DNA of 64,000 bases from Epilithonimonas arachidiradicis (GCF_003610695.1 NZ_RAQH01000004.1:62001-126000), one strand, 5' to 3'. Counted from the first letter of the stretch, positions 52,093-61,238 are shown. The notes: generated by a model not told the origin, from the letters alone. A program made the numbers and translations.

Positions 52093-54198
52093 ATGAGGTT
52101 TTATAAAATCCTATTAATGAGGAAAGTAGGCGTTTTCCTGATGCTTAATTCAATTTTGTTTCTATTCTCACAGAAGCAACCAGATCTTTTGCAGTATAAA
52201 ACGACGGAAGAAAAAATTAAAGCATGGGACTTATATTGTGATAGCTTATCTGAATCTGAAAACTTTCCTCTATTAATCAAAGAATCTGATATCGGAATTA
52301 CACTTGCAAAGAATAATAACAAATATCTGTCAAAATTCTATTTCTACAAAGGTTATGGCTACGAATACACCAACAATCAATACGAAAAAGCAACCGTTTA
52401 TTTTGAAAAATCATTACAACTTGCTAAAGGTAAATATCAAGAGCAAGAGGTGTTGGCGCTTATGAGGCTCAATTATATGTATTATTCTATAAAAGAATAT
52501 AAGAAAGGAGAAGAACTGATCAATTATGTCAAAAAAATTGTTGATACCGTTAAAATCAAAAATCTTAAAGCGACATTATTAGGAAGCATTGGCGAATATT
52601 ATTTGGATAGGTCTGAGTTTGAAAATTTTATTAATTATAAGCTAAAAGCTATCGATTATTTGTTGTTGGATAAGAGTAAAAGGGAAACCAGAAATAATAT
52701 TGGCATATCATATCTCCAGATTGCCGATGCTTATAACGATATGAAACAATTTGAAAAAGCAGTAGAATATACCCACTATGCTGTTCCATATCTTAAAAGG
52801 TCAGACGGAATCGCTTTTTTGTACAATACCTATATAGAGGCTTATACCAATTTGGGAAATATTGATTTGGCTAAAAAATATTATCTGGAGCTTTACGAAA
52901 TTGGAAGAAATAACCAAATGCTCTTTCTGAACGTCAGTTATGCCAACCGAAATATGTCCGAGTTTTATCTGGGAAAAAACAGACTAGAACTGGCAGATGA
53001 TTATGCTGATAAAGCTTTACTTTTTGCAGAAAAATCAAACGATGAAGAAATCCTGATGGAGGCTAATACTATAAAAGGGAAAGTATTGGTTGGTCAAAGG
53101 AAATATTCTGAAGCCATTAAGATCCTTAAAAAAGCTCTAAATTTTGCTTATATCTACGACAAACGTTTTTTTGCAGAAATCAATAAAAAACTGTCCGAAA
53201 GTTATGCTGCCCAAAAACAATGGGACAAGGCTTATCAATATTATAAAGCTTACAGCCAGACCAATGATTCGCTTTCGGTAGAATCAGGAAAACAGAGTCT
53301 TGCAAATGCAGAAGCGAAATTTCAGAATAAAAGTAAACAACAGGAAATCAAATCGTTAATTAATGAAAATACAATCCACGAGCTAACTATTAAAAATTCC
53401 AAAAAACAGCGGATTTATCTTATTTCCGGTTTGTTTGCCATAGCTATTATTGGTGGTTTGATCTATAATCAGAGTCGAAATAGAAAAAGAATCAATCAAA
53501 AATTAATGATACTTAATTCAGAATTAGATAAAGCCAACAAAACCAAAATGCAATTTTTCGGGATATTGAATCATGATCTTCGTAGTCCTGTTATTTCATT
53601 GATCAATTTCCTCCATCTTCAAAAAGAGGCACCGGAAATGATGGATAAAGAAACTAAAGAGCGTCTCGAATTACAAACGACAGCAGCAACAGAACAGCTT
53701 CTGGAGCAGATGGAAGATCTCCTGCTTTGGAGCAAAGGACAGATGGAAAATTTTGTTCCGTCATTCAAAAATTATAAAGTAGAAGACCTATTTTCTGATG
53801 TTAAGAGAGAATTTGTTTGGGTTAATGATATTCAGATTTCCTTTAATTATTCAAAAAATATGGTGGTTTTCACGGATAAAGAATATATGAAAACCATTAT
53901 TCGTAATATCATCAATAACAGTTTAAAAGTATTACAGGGGAAAATAGATGGGGAGATTATTTGTAAAGCGTGGGAAACAGATCGTGAAAGTTTGATCGAA
54001 ATCATGGATAACGGCGGTGGCGCTCATATTGATAAATTCAAGGCGCTGTACGAGGAACATACAAGTATTGGCATCAAAAAGGGTTTGGGACTACACGTGA
54101 TCCGGGATCTTTGCAAATCCATCAATTGTAATATCGAGGTTAAAAGTAATCAGATAATTGGTGAAACTCAAATTATTTTAAGAATCAAAAAAGCTTAA
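52093..54198 (+). CDS. TPR-containing sensor histidine kinase
   Basis: A 701-residue membrane sensor kinase. A signal-like N-terminus (ATG at 52093, or possibly residue 9, MRKVGVFLMLNSILFLFSQ) is followed by seven or more TPR-like helix pairs in the periplasm (about 30-420), a membrane segment (about 440-461), a dimerisation helix with the phospho-acceptor histidine (H494 in GILNHDLRSP), and an HATPase domain (NIINNSLKVL, DNGGGAH, GLGLHV). The HATPase boxes are somewhat degenerate. The kinase probably pairs with the LytTR regulator encoded opposite and overlapping its end. Signals and targets are not evident. Confidence 0.88.
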   Translation: MRFYKILLMRKVGVFLMLNSILFLFSQKQPDLLQYKTTEEKIKAWDLYCDSLSESENFPLLIKESDIGITLAKNNNKYLSKFYFYKGYGYEYTNNQYEKATVYFEKSLQLAKGKYQEQEVLALMRLNYMYYSIKEYKKGEELINYVKKIVDTVKIKNLKATLLGSIGEYYLDRSEFENFINYKLKAIDYLLLDKSKRETRNNIGISYLQIADAYNDMKQFEKAVEYTHYAVPYLKRSDGIAFLYNTYIEAYTNLGNIDLAKKYYLELYEIGRNNQMLFLNVSYANRNMSEFYLGKNRLELADDYADKALLFAEKSNDEEILMEANTIKGKVLVGQRKYSEAIKILKKALNFAYIYDKRFFAEINKKLSESYAAQKQWDKAYQYYKAYSQTNDSLSVESGKQSLANAEAKFQNKSKQQEIKSLINENTIHELTIKNSKKQRIYLISGLFAIAIIGGLIYNQSRNRKRINQKLMILNSELDKANKTKMQFFGILNHDLRSPVISLINFLHLQKEAPEMMDKETKERLELQTTAATEQLLEQMEDLLLWSKGQMENFVPSFKNYKVEDLFSDVKREFVWVNDIQISFNYSKNMVVFTDKEYMKTIIRNIINNSLKVLQGKIDGEIICKAWETDRESLIEIMDNGGGAHIDKFKALYEEHTSIGIKKGLGLHVIRDLCKSINCNIEVKSNQIIGETQIILRIKKA

Positions 54199-54882
54199 GT
54201 TGTCTTTGTAAGCTCGGCCAATTGGTAAATTAATATTACTGTTGATGACCACTTCGTAACTGTTTTTTCTGGTAATCAAATGTTTCGGAACGGCGTAGCT
54301 TTTATGGATTCTTACAAAATTTGAAAAATGATCGTCCTTCAGAATTTGGCCGATTGATGATAACACACAATGTTTTTTTTGAGCGGTAATCAGCCTGGTG
54401 TAATCTTTCAGTGCTTCCAAGTAAATGATATCAGAGATTTTTATCTGTACAATGTTATGGCCTTCCTTGATTTTCAGAAAATGAGATCCGGTGAGAATGT
54501 CAAAATATTCAGACTTTTCCTTCATACTGAAAAAATCAATCAGCTTATGGATGGTGTATTCAAAACGTTCTTTTTTCAACGGTTTTGAAATGAAATCCAA
54601 AGTGTCGAGTTCAAAAGTATCGACCGCATATTCGGGATGTGAGCTGACAAAGACGCAAGCTGGTATCTTGGGGTAGTTTTTCCTGATCTCTATGCCAGAT
54701 TTTTCCGGCAGATCAATATCAAGAATCAGTAAATCAATGGAATTGTCCAGAAAAGGTATGGCACATTCTGCAGAATCTACAGCCGCTACTAGCTCCAGGA
54801 TATTCTGTTGCTTGATGAGATGTTGAAGCATTAGCCTGTCGACTTCTTCGTCTTCTATCACTATGCATCTGATTTTTTTCAT
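54178..54882 (-). CDS. LytTR-family response regulator
   Basis: A 234-residue regulator with a receiver domain (phospho-acceptor D55 in LLILDIDLPEKSG, and the conserved lysine in FISKPLK) and a C-terminal LytTR DNA-binding domain (about 130-234, with FVRIHKSYAVPKHL). Its last 21 bases overlap, in antisense, the end of the TPR kinase gene. The LytTR type often regulates surface or competence functions; here the neighbouring surface module is a possible target, by position only. Confidence 0.93.
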   Translation of the reverse strand: MKKIRCIVIEDEEVDRLMLQHLIKQQNILELVAAVDSAECAIPFLDNSIDLLILDIDLPEKSGIEIRKNYPKIPACVFVSSHPEYAVDTFELDTLDFISKPLKKERFEYTIHKLIDFFSMKEKSEYFDILTGSHFLKIKEGHNIVQIKISDIIYLEALKDYTRLITAQKKHCVLSSIGQILKDDHFSNFVRIHKSYAVPKHLITRKNSYEVVINSNINLPIGRAYKDNLSFFDS

Positions 54883-54936
54883 TCCACTTGATATGAGTCA
54901 AAGTTATAAAAAAGTACAGAGAAATTATATAATAAA

Positions 54937-54964
54937 AAACCCAACCAAAATCGGCTGGGTTTTA
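54937..54964. terminator. Hairpin terminator at the end of htrA
   Basis: aaaaccca (54937-54944) and tgggtttt (54957-54964) with an imperfect inner stem. It follows the minus-strand htrA stop and could stop transcription from both sides. Confidence 0.75.
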
Positions 54965-54984
54965 TAATGGATTGGACAGGATTC

Positions 54985-56496
54985 TTAAGGCATTTTAAAT
55001 CCTCTCGTCGTAATTCTTCCGTAGCTGTCTACATATTTTACCTGAACATTACCTTTGTAACCGTTTAGGATTTTCTCGACATCTTTCTGGGAGTTCACAG
55101 GTTTTCCGTTGATTTCCATCACGATGAAGTTATCCACCACACCAATTTTGTCCATCTCGCCGCCTTCGGTAACATTTTTCGCAAGCACGCCGCTTTCCAA
55201 ACCATAGTCCGTTTTAACGCGATCACTCAGTGGCTCAAACTCGGAACCAATTTTTTCAGTGACAGTTAAGTCATCTTTGCTTCTCGCAGTAGTACCACCT
55301 TTCTGGTCTTTCAGCGTTACTGATACCGTATTTGGTTTTCCATTTCTGAGGTAAGTTACTGTAACTTTGTCACCCGGTCTTCTACTACCGATGGCGAATG
55401 AAAGGTCAGAAAAACTGCTGATGTTGGTGTCATCAATTTTTGTTACGATGTCGCCAGCTCTGATGCCTGCATCTTCTGCGCCACTTTTTGCAGTAGTTTC
55501 TGTCACATAGACACCATCACCCACTTTAAGATTAGCCTTATTTTTCTGATTGTAAGCAGCAACCTGCATATCGTTAGACAAATCCAGACTTCCGATTCCA
55601 AGGAAACCTCTTTGTACTAATCCAAACTTTTTGATATCCTCAACAATTTTTCTTGCCAAATTGGAAGGTACTGCAAAACCATAACCTTCATAGTAGCCTG
55701 TTTTAGACTGGATAGCGGTATTAATACCAATCAAATCACCGTTCACGTTTACCAATGCACCACCACTGTTCCCAGGGTTGATCGCAGCATCGGTTTGGAT
55801 GAAGCTTTCAATAGGTGTTCTGGATTGCTGACTTAGGATATCGATACTTCTGCCTTTTGCAGAAATGATTCCCGCAGTTACTGTAGAGTTAAGCCCCAGT
55901 GGGTTACCAACCGCCAAAACCCATTGTCCGACTTCTACCATATCCGAATTGGCAAAGTTGAGGTACGGCAACCCTTTTTCCTCGATTTTCAATAATGAAA
56001 TATCCGTGTTAGGGTCGGTTCCGACTAAAGTTGCGATATATGATTTTTTATTGCTAAGAACAACTTCCAACTTGTTGGCGCCTGCTACCACGTGATTGTT
56101 GGAAATGATGTAACCGTCCGGCGAAATAATCACTCCAGAACCTAATCCCGAAGGCATATTTTTAGGAGCCTGCTGTTGTCTTTGCTGATTTCCGCCAAAC
56201 GGATTCCCGAAGAAGAAATCAAACATATCCTGATCCGGCATTCTCTGAGAGGATCTGTCCTGATAATTCTTAATCGTAACTACGGCAGGAACAGTAGTTT
56301 TAGATGCTTTGACGAAATCGTCGCCCACGGCAGAACCCATCCCGACAAACGCCGAATTTTTAGATGCTTTGGTAAAGTAAGAGAAATCTTCTCCGTTGTT
56401 TTCTGAGCCGAAATAGTGACTCGCTCCGAAAACCGTTGCACCAGAGATAACTCCGGTCAATGCAAATGGCATTAGCTTTTTTAATGTATTCTTCAT
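54985..56496 (-). CDS. degP: Periplasmic Do-like serine protease (HtrA/DegP)
   Basis: A 503-residue envelope quality-control protease. An N-terminal signal/membrane segment (about 8-28) is followed by a trypsin-like domain with catalytic H135 (ISNNHVVAGA), D165 (DPNTDISLLKI) and S244 (NPGNSGGALVN), then two PDZ domains (about 290-390 and 410-503). A Gln/Phe-rich linker (GNPFGGNQQRQQQA) precedes the protease domain. It degrades or refolds misfolded envelope proteins. The large gap upstream contains palindromes, so the gene may be stress-regulated. Confidence 0.96.
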   Translation of the reverse strand: MKNTLKKLMPFALTGVISGATVFGASHYFGSENNGEDFSYFTKASKNSAFVGMGSAVGDDFVKASKTTVPAVVTIKNYQDRSSQRMPDQDMFDFFFGNPFGGNQQRQQQAPKNMPSGLGSGVIISPDGYIISNNHVVAGANKLEVVLSNKKSYIATLVGTDPNTDISLLKIEEKGLPYLNFANSDMVEVGQWVLAVGNPLGLNSTVTAGIISAKGRSIDILSQQSRTPIESFIQTDAAINPGNSGGALVNVNGDLIGINTAIQSKTGYYEGYGFAVPSNLARKIVEDIKKFGLVQRGFLGIGSLDLSNDMQVAAYNQKNKANLKVGDGVYVTETTAKSGAEDAGIRAGDIVTKIDDTNISSFSDLSFAIGSRRPGDKVTVTYLRNGKPNTVSVTLKDQKGGTTARSKDDLTVTEKIGSEFEPLSDRVKTDYGLESGVLAKNVTEGGEMDKIGVVDNFIVMEINGKPVNSQKDVEKILNGYKGNVQVKYVDSYGRITTRGFKMP

Positions 56497-56866
56497 TTTA
56501 ATATTCTTTTCTTTTTTTGATTTCTATTGACACAAATTTAATGCTAAATTAGTATGAACTAAAAAATTAGTGTTACAGTTTTAACGAAGTTTAACCATTT
56601 TTAAAAATTTCTTAATAAACTTCAGTATTAATTAGCAATTAAAAGGACTAATTAATTGCAATTAATTACAAGATGTCTTAATTTTTATTGATTGATAATC
56701 AATTTGATAAATTAATTTCAAGATATTTTTTCATAATAATGACAATTTGTCATTTTGATTCCTTTATTCGAATAAAGTCAAATCAGATTTAGGATTTTTC
56801 TTAAAATTTGAATAAAAACCTTTTGGCAAAAATTTTGTTTTTCCAATTATCATAAAATGAAAAGAT
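56497..56866. other. 370-bp A+T-rich divergent spacer with two palindromes
   Basis: No gene is seen. It holds attgatt-gat-aatcaat (56687-56703) and aatgacaa-t-ttgtcatt (56738-56754), both perfect, between htrA and the gene at 56867. They could be operators of a divergent control region. The rest is highly A+T-rich with no clear -7 motif. Confidence 0.55.
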
Positions 56867-57187
56867 ATGAAAAACAGTGTAAAAGTAGCTTTAGGATTTT
56901 TAGCAGGAGGCAGTTTAATCTTGGCAGGTCAAATCATTAGAAACAAAAAGGATAAGCGGAAAATTTTTACAGCTCCGGATGGCAATTCTTATAAAGAAAA
57001 CGAAATGTACAGAAATTCTCAGGGTGAGATTTTCAAAAACGGAAAGCAACTACATTTCGAAACACCAGAGATTCCTTCTCAAGTCAATCATCATATTGAT
57101 ATGCCACATAATCATAATAGTGTGAGAGATAATCATTCGCTTCCAAAGAATGTGAATTATCATCAGAAAGGTGTAAGGCATCATTGA
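56867..57187 (+). CDS. Small membrane-anchored histidine-rich protein, unknown family
   Basis: A 106-residue protein. A short membrane segment lies near residues 5-24 (VKVALGFLAGGSLILAGQII), followed by a basic stretch (RNKKDKRK), a repeat-like EMYRNSQGEIFKNGKQ part, and a C-terminal half with many His and Asn (VNHHIDMPHNHNSVRDNHS, ending VRHH). It could bind metal through the histidines, but that is only an idea. It begins a run of three small genes with the ones at 57247 and 57730. Confidence 0.68.
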   Translation: MKNSVKVALGFLAGGSLILAGQIIRNKKDKRKIFTAPDGNSYKENEMYRNSQGEIFKNGKQLHFETPEIPSQVNHHIDMPHNHNSVRDNHSLPKNVNYHQKGVRHH

Positions 57188-57246
57188 TCTCAGTAATTAA
57201 ATCTTGATGGCAGACAAATTGTATTTGAAATAAAAAAAAATAAATT

Positions 57247-57726
57247 ATGGATAACGAGAATATAGTAGAAAGACTTACTAAATATGAATACGATGATAAT
57301 ATTGTCTATACAGGATTTAGATCCATAGGAGAAGCAAGAAAATTTGCTGAAGAACGCAATGGCAGGTTGGTTGAGGTTGGTTTTTTGGATGGAAATGATA
57401 ATCCGGTCGAAGATTCTTCTCAGCATCTAATTGATGATAATAAATATTATAAGGCATTTGCAGGTCCAGATTACAAAATTCTGCATTCTGCGGATGAAGG
57501 TTTTCAGGATATAGCTGAAAAGTTGAAAGAAAGAAAAAATGAAATCACTGAAAAAAGTCCTGATGAGAAATATTTTTCAGATTCAGATCCTTTATTAGAG
57601 GAAGACGCAGTGATTATTCTTTTTAAAGGGGAGGTACAGCAAGTAACATCCCGTGAAAGATCAAAATATCTAATGCATACCAAAGTTTATGAGCTGGCGG
57701 TAAGCGTTCCAAAATCAAAAGATTAA
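57247..57726 (+). CDS. Acidic cytoplasmic protein, unknown family
   Basis: A 159-residue soluble protein rich in Asp and Glu, with no membrane segment. The start MDNENIVERLTKYEYDDNIV leads into a mixed alpha/beta part and ends AVSVPKSKD. I do not recognise it. It lies 59 bp after the histidine-rich protein gene and three bp before the DUF6496-like gene, so it is probably in one operon with the latter. Confidence 0.68.
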   Translation: MDNENIVERLTKYEYDDNIVYTGFRSIGEARKFAEERNGRLVEVGFLDGNDNPVEDSSQHLIDDNKYYKAFAGPDYKILHSADEGFQDIAEKLKERKNEITEKSPDEKYFSDSDPLLEEDAVIILFKGEVQQVTSRERSKYLMHTKVYELAVSVPKSKD

Positions 57727-57729
57727 AAA

Positions 57730-57921
57730 ATGGCAACAACGAAAAAATATTCGGACAAAGCTCAGGACAAAGTTGGGAAAGTGATGAAGGAATTCAAAGA
57801 AGGAAAGCTGAAGTCCGGCTCGGGTGATAAAGTCACAAGCAGAAAGCAAGCCATTGCAATCGGAATTTCCGAAGCAAAAGAAGCGGGACTAAAAGTCCCA
57901 AAACAGAAAAAATCAAAATAA
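57730..57921 (+). CDS. DUF6496-like small basic protein
   Basis: A 63-residue lysine-rich protein that I match, from memory, to DUF6496 by KVMKEFKEGKLKSGSG and RKQAIAIGISEAKEAGLKV, followed by PKQKK. Such proteins are small, basic and often found in stress or stationary-phase contexts; the function is unknown. It begins three bp after the acidic protein gene, so they are coupled. Confidence 0.8.
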   Translation: MATTKKYSDKAQDKVGKVMKEFKEGKLKSGSGDKVTSRKQAIAIGISEAKEAGLKVPKQKKSK

Positions 57922-57925
57922 ACAT

Positions 57926-57950
57926 AATCCGGCGCAAGCCGGATTTTTTA
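57926..57950 (+). terminator. Terminator with GCAA tetraloop
   Basis: Stem aatccggc (57926-57933), loop gcaa, gccggatt (57938-57945), then ttttt. A compact intrinsic terminator ending the three-gene run. Confidence 0.92.
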
Positions 57951-57983
57951 TGTAAAAAGAATTGTTTCCAGCAAAATGCTTCG

Positions 57984-58016
57984 TTTGGAATGATTTGGAT
58001 TTTATTAATAACTTTG
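57984..58016 (+). promoter_or_regulatory. Candidate promoter of mtaB
   Basis: tttg (57984-57987) and taactttg (58009-58016) with 21 bp between, as in the Bacteroidota -33/-7 pair. The start codon at 58024 would leave a very short or absent leader. Confidence 0.5.
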
Positions 58017-58023
58017 CAAACTT

Positions 58024-59382
58024 ATGTCAAATGTTATTTCACAATCCAAAACCGTTGCTTTTCATACACTTGGCTGCAAACTGAACTTTGCAGAAACCTC
58101 TACTATTGCAAGGCAATTGACGGATGCAGGTTATCAAAAAGTTAATTTTGATGAACCTGCCAAAGTTTATATTATCAACACTTGTTCTGTGACAGAAAAT
58201 GCTGATAAAGAATGTAAACTTCACGTCAAGCGCGCTGTAAAAGCTAATCCGGAAGGTTTGATAGCGATTATCGGTTGTTACGCGCAATTGAAGCCCGAAG
58301 AAATTTCGGGGATTGAGGGTGTAGATTTGGTTCTAGGCGCTAAAGAGAAATTCAATATTCTGAGTTATCTGGATGATTTGGAAAAATCTGAAAGTTATGC
58401 TCAGATCCATTCCTGTGAAATAGATGAAGCTGATTTTTTTGTCGGATCATATTCTATTGGCGACAGAACCAGAGCATTTTTGAAAGTCCAGGATGGTTGT
58501 GATTACAAGTGTACCTATTGTACAATTCCGTTAGCAAGAGGAATTTCCCGTTCCGATACCATCGATAATGTGGTTGCCAATGCAAAAGAAATTGCTGCAA
58601 GAGATATTAAAGAAATTGTTTTGACGGGTGTCAATATCGGAGATTATGGAAAAGGAGAATTCGGAAATAAGAAACACGAACATACCTTTCTCGATTTAAT
58701 TTCTGAACTAGATAAAGTTGATGGTATCGAAAGAATTAGGATTTCTTCCATCGAACCCAATCTTTTGAAAGATGAAAGCATCGAGCTTGTATCGAAAAGC
58801 AGAAGTTTTGTTCCTCATTTTCATATTCCGCTGCAATCTGGTAGTGATGAATTGTTGAAGAAAATGAAACGCCGTTATTTGACGAAGCTATATAATGAGA
58901 GAGTTAATAAAATCCGTGAAGTAATGCCGGATGCGGCAATTGGTGTAGATGTGATTGTCGGATTTCCTGGCGAAACGGAAGAGTTGTTTATGGAAACTTA
59001 TAATTTCCTGAATGATTTGCCCATTAGTTATCTTCATGTTTTCACGTATTCCGAAAGAGAGAATACGGAAGCTGCCGATATGCAAGGCGCAGTTCCAATC
59101 CCAGAAAGGAAAAAAAGAAACAAAATGCTGAGAATCCTTTCCGAGAAAAAGAAAATGGAATTCTACAGAAGTCAATTAGGAAAAAAACTACCAGTTCTTT
59201 GGGAACATGAGGATAAGAACGGAATGATGTATGGCTTCACAGAGAACTATGTCCGGGTTTCAAAACCATTCGACGAAAAATCAATCAATCAAATAGAACA
59301 GATCATTCTGGACAAAATTCTTGAAGATGGAAATATTTCTATCAAAGAAACACAGTTTGAGGATTTTTTAGCGAAGATTTAA
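58024..59382 (+). CDS. mtaB: tRNA t6A37 methylthiotransferase MtaB
   Basis: A 452-residue enzyme that adds a methylthio group to threonylcarbamoyl-A37 of tRNAs reading ANN codons. The N-terminal UPF0004 cysteines are C18 (TLGCKLN), C54 (INTCSVT) and C85 (IGCYAQ). The radical-SAM motif is CDYKCTYC within QDGCDYKCTYCTIPLARG. A TRAM-like end is present. HTLGCKLNFAET and the CTIPLARG form separate it from the MiaB branch. It is monocistronic with its own promoter and terminator. Confidence 0.95.
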   Translation: MSNVISQSKTVAFHTLGCKLNFAETSTIARQLTDAGYQKVNFDEPAKVYIINTCSVTENADKECKLHVKRAVKANPEGLIAIIGCYAQLKPEEISGIEGVDLVLGAKEKFNILSYLDDLEKSESYAQIHSCEIDEADFFVGSYSIGDRTRAFLKVQDGCDYKCTYCTIPLARGISRSDTIDNVVANAKEIAARDIKEIVLTGVNIGDYGKGEFGNKKHEHTFLDLISELDKVDGIERIRISSIEPNLLKDESIELVSKSRSFVPHFHIPLQSGSDELLKKMKRRYLTKLYNERVNKIREVMPDAAIGVDVIVGFPGETEELFMETYNFLNDLPISYLHVFTYSERENTEAADMQGAVPIPERKKRNKMLRILSEKKKMEFYRSQLGKKLPVLWEHEDKNGMMYGFTENYVRVSKPFDEKSINQIEQIILDKILEDGNISIKETQFEDFLAKI

Positions 59383-59402
59383 TCTATAAAAAGTATTCAT
59401 AA

Positions 59403-59432
59403 AAAAACCGCAAATATCAATTTGCGGTTTTT
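59403..59432. terminator. Bidirectional terminator after mtaB
   Basis: aaaaaccgcaaa (59403-59414), loop tatcaa, tttgcggttttt (59421-59432). It serves mtaB and the convergent lipoprotein gene ending at 59440. Confidence 0.9.
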
Positions 59433-59439
59433 AATTTAT

Positions 59440-60171
59440 CTAGTCGTCTTTCGGTAATCTAGTTTGTGTTTTATAAAGCTGGAAATTAAAAACAAAACTT
59501 CTGTCATTATAAACAGTTCCGTAGATCGAACTATCTCTCGCATAAGCTGCTCTGGATGGAACAATGATTACACCTTGCAAATTGTAATCTGCAGAATTAT
59601 CCTGATCAAAAGATTTAAAATATTTTAACCCTTCCTTTAACCCTTCTATTTCGAAAAACTCTTTTCCAACAGTGGTATTATTATCTTTGTTATATTTTTC
59701 AAGAACAGATTTTTTTACATAGTAATAGGCCGGGTCAACAATTGGATTTCCTGTAGAAGTGCTATTCGCAAAAGTTGCCTGATTGCTAAAATTGATATTA
59801 CCATCCGTATTTGTCGCAATATAAGTGTTAGTTGAATGAAAAAGAGTAATGATATCATTATCTGCAACGGCTTTTCCAGGATCAGGCTGTGCACCTGTTC
59901 TTACGATGTAAATCACACCAGACGGTAAAGTCTCGTGAGGATAAGAGGATAGTTTGGGGTAGTTGTTATCCGTATCTGTAGTATCATCAAATGCTGTAAT
60001 AACACCTTTATCATTGAAGTAATTGGATTCCATAAATTTGATTGCAGCAGCATCGTCATAAGCATTTTGATCTGCTATAGGAACAACTACAACTTCTTCC
60101 TCATCACGATCTTTCTTACATCCTTGTAAAACAACCACAGAAAGAGCAATTCCTAAAAGTATTTTCTTCAT
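59440..60171 (-). CDS. FKBP-like lipoprotein (putative peptidyl-prolyl isomerase)
   Basis: A start at MKKILLGIALSVVVLQGCKK gives a lipoprotein signal with lipobox LQGC and cysteine C18; an ATG eight codons upstream is less likely. An acidic linker (DRDEEEVVV) is followed by a domain that seems to fit the FKBP fold: SGVIYIVRTGAQPDPGKAV, GLKEGLKYFKSF, VIIVPSRAAYARDS and FVFNFQLY lie in the order of FKBP segments. Catalytic residues are not clearly kept, so it may be non-catalytic. Its position next to mtaB does not suggest a partner. Confidence 0.75.
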   Translation of the reverse strand: MKKILLGIALSVVVLQGCKKDRDEEEVVVVPIADQNAYDDAAAIKFMESNYFNDKGVITAFDDTTDTDNNYPKLSSYPHETLPSGVIYIVRTGAQPDPGKAVADNDIITLFHSTNTYIATNTDGNINFSNQATFANSTSTGNPIVDPAYYYVKKSVLEKYNKDNNTTVGKEFFEIEGLKEGLKYFKSFDQDNSADYNLQGVIIVPSRAAYARDSSIYGTVYNDRSFVFNFQLYKTQTRLPKDD

Positions 60172-60227
60172 TTTTTTATAATCGTTAAATTGCATTAATT
60201 TTTAACGTGACAAAAGTATAAAAAATT

Positions 60228-60665
60228 ATGAGAATAGATAAATTTTTGTGGAGTGTGAGATTTTATAAAACAAGAAACATTGCTGCAGAAGAGATTAAGA
60301 AAAATAGAATAAGCATTGGCGAAAATGTTGTCAAATCTTCAAAAGAGGTTAAAACCGGAGATATTATTAAGATAAGGAAAAACCAAATTGATTATAAAAT
60401 CAAGGTGATTGATATCCCAAAAAGCAGGGTAGGCGCAAAGCTGGTTTCTATATATGTTGTGGATATGACCGATAAAGAACAATACGAAATCCTGAGAATG
60501 AGACAATCCTCGCAGGATTATTACAGACAAAAAGGGCTAGGAAGACCTACCAAGAAAGACCGTAGAGATATGGACGATTACTCTTCGGATAACGCTTCGG
60601 AAGATATGGATAATGACGATTGGGATGTTTTCTTCAAACAAAACAACGATGAAGATGAGGGTTAG
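60228..60665 (+). CDS. S4-domain RNA-binding protein (Hsp15-like)
   Basis: A 145-residue protein with an N-terminal S4 RNA-binding fold (MRIDKFLWSVRFYKTRNIAA and VVKSSKEVKTGDIIKIR) followed by a basic part and an acidic tail (DDYSSDNASEDMDNDDWDVF). Hsp15 binds 50S subunits with stalled peptides and helps recycling; a similar role is inferred. The stop overlaps the end of the convergent aroK gene by four bases. Confidence 0.88.
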   Translation: MRIDKFLWSVRFYKTRNIAAEEIKKNRISIGENVVKSSKEVKTGDIIKIRKNQIDYKIKVIDIPKSRVGAKLVSIYVVDMTDKEQYEILRMRQSSQDYYRQKGLGRPTKKDRRDMDDYSSDNASEDMDNDDWDVFFKQNNDEDEG

Positions 60666-61177
60666 ATTTTCAGTAATTGGATGATCTCTTCTGAGATTGC
60701 ATTGGCAGTTTTAGAATCCGTATCAACTGTATAATGGGCTTTTGAATAGTAGGGGTTTCTCTCAAAAAGATGCTTAGCAATAAACTCGGGAACTTCTTCA
60801 TCTTCGAATTTTGATATTAATGGTCTGGAATGTTTTTGTAAAAGAACCCGATCTGTAAGTGTTTTTACCGAAGCCCTCAGGAAAATACTTTTAGAATTTT
60901 GATTGATGATCTCCATATTATCATAATACACAGGAGTTCCTCCACCAAGACTTAGGATAATATTTTCTTCGGAGTTCAGGATCTCTTCTAAAATGCGTTT
61001 TTCCTCTTTGCGAAAATAGATTTCACCTTTGGTTTGGAAGATTTCAGCCACGGATTTTTGATGTTCATCAGAAATTTTTTGATCAAGGTCAATTAGCTTA
61101 AAATTTATTTTTTGGCTCAAGTTTTTGGAAACGTGAGATTTACCGCTTCCCATGTATCCAAGGAGAGAAATTATCAT
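60662..61177 (-). CDS. aroK: Shikimate kinase
   Basis: A 171-residue cytoplasmic enzyme that phosphorylates shikimate in aromatic amino-acid synthesis. The P-loop is GYMGSGKS (7-14). DxD-type DLDQKI, FRKEEKRILEEIL and LSLGGGTPVYYD are standard, and the lid part HSRPLI carries an arginine. Length is normal. It stands alone, convergent with the S4 gene with a four-base overlap. Confidence 0.95.
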   Translation of the reverse strand: MIISLLGYMGSGKSHVSKNLSQKINFKLIDLDQKISDEHQKSVAEIFQTKGEIYFRKEEKRILEEILNSEENIILSLGGGTPVYYDNMEIINQNSKSIFLRASVKTLTDRVLLQKHSRPLISKFEDEEVPEFIAKHLFERNPYYSKAHYTVDTDSKTANAISEEIIQLLKI

Positions 61178-61208
61178 AATTTTATTTTAAACAAAGTTCT
61201 AAAAAAAT

Positions 61209-61238
61209 TTTGAGATTTTAAAAAAAGCCCTATCTTTG
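61209..61238 (+). promoter_or_regulatory. Bacteroidota promoter for the tRNA cluster
   Basis: tttg (61209-61212), 18 bp, then tatctttg (61231-61238), which matches TAnnTTTG exactly. The first tRNA begins 47 bp downstream. Confidence 0.75.
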
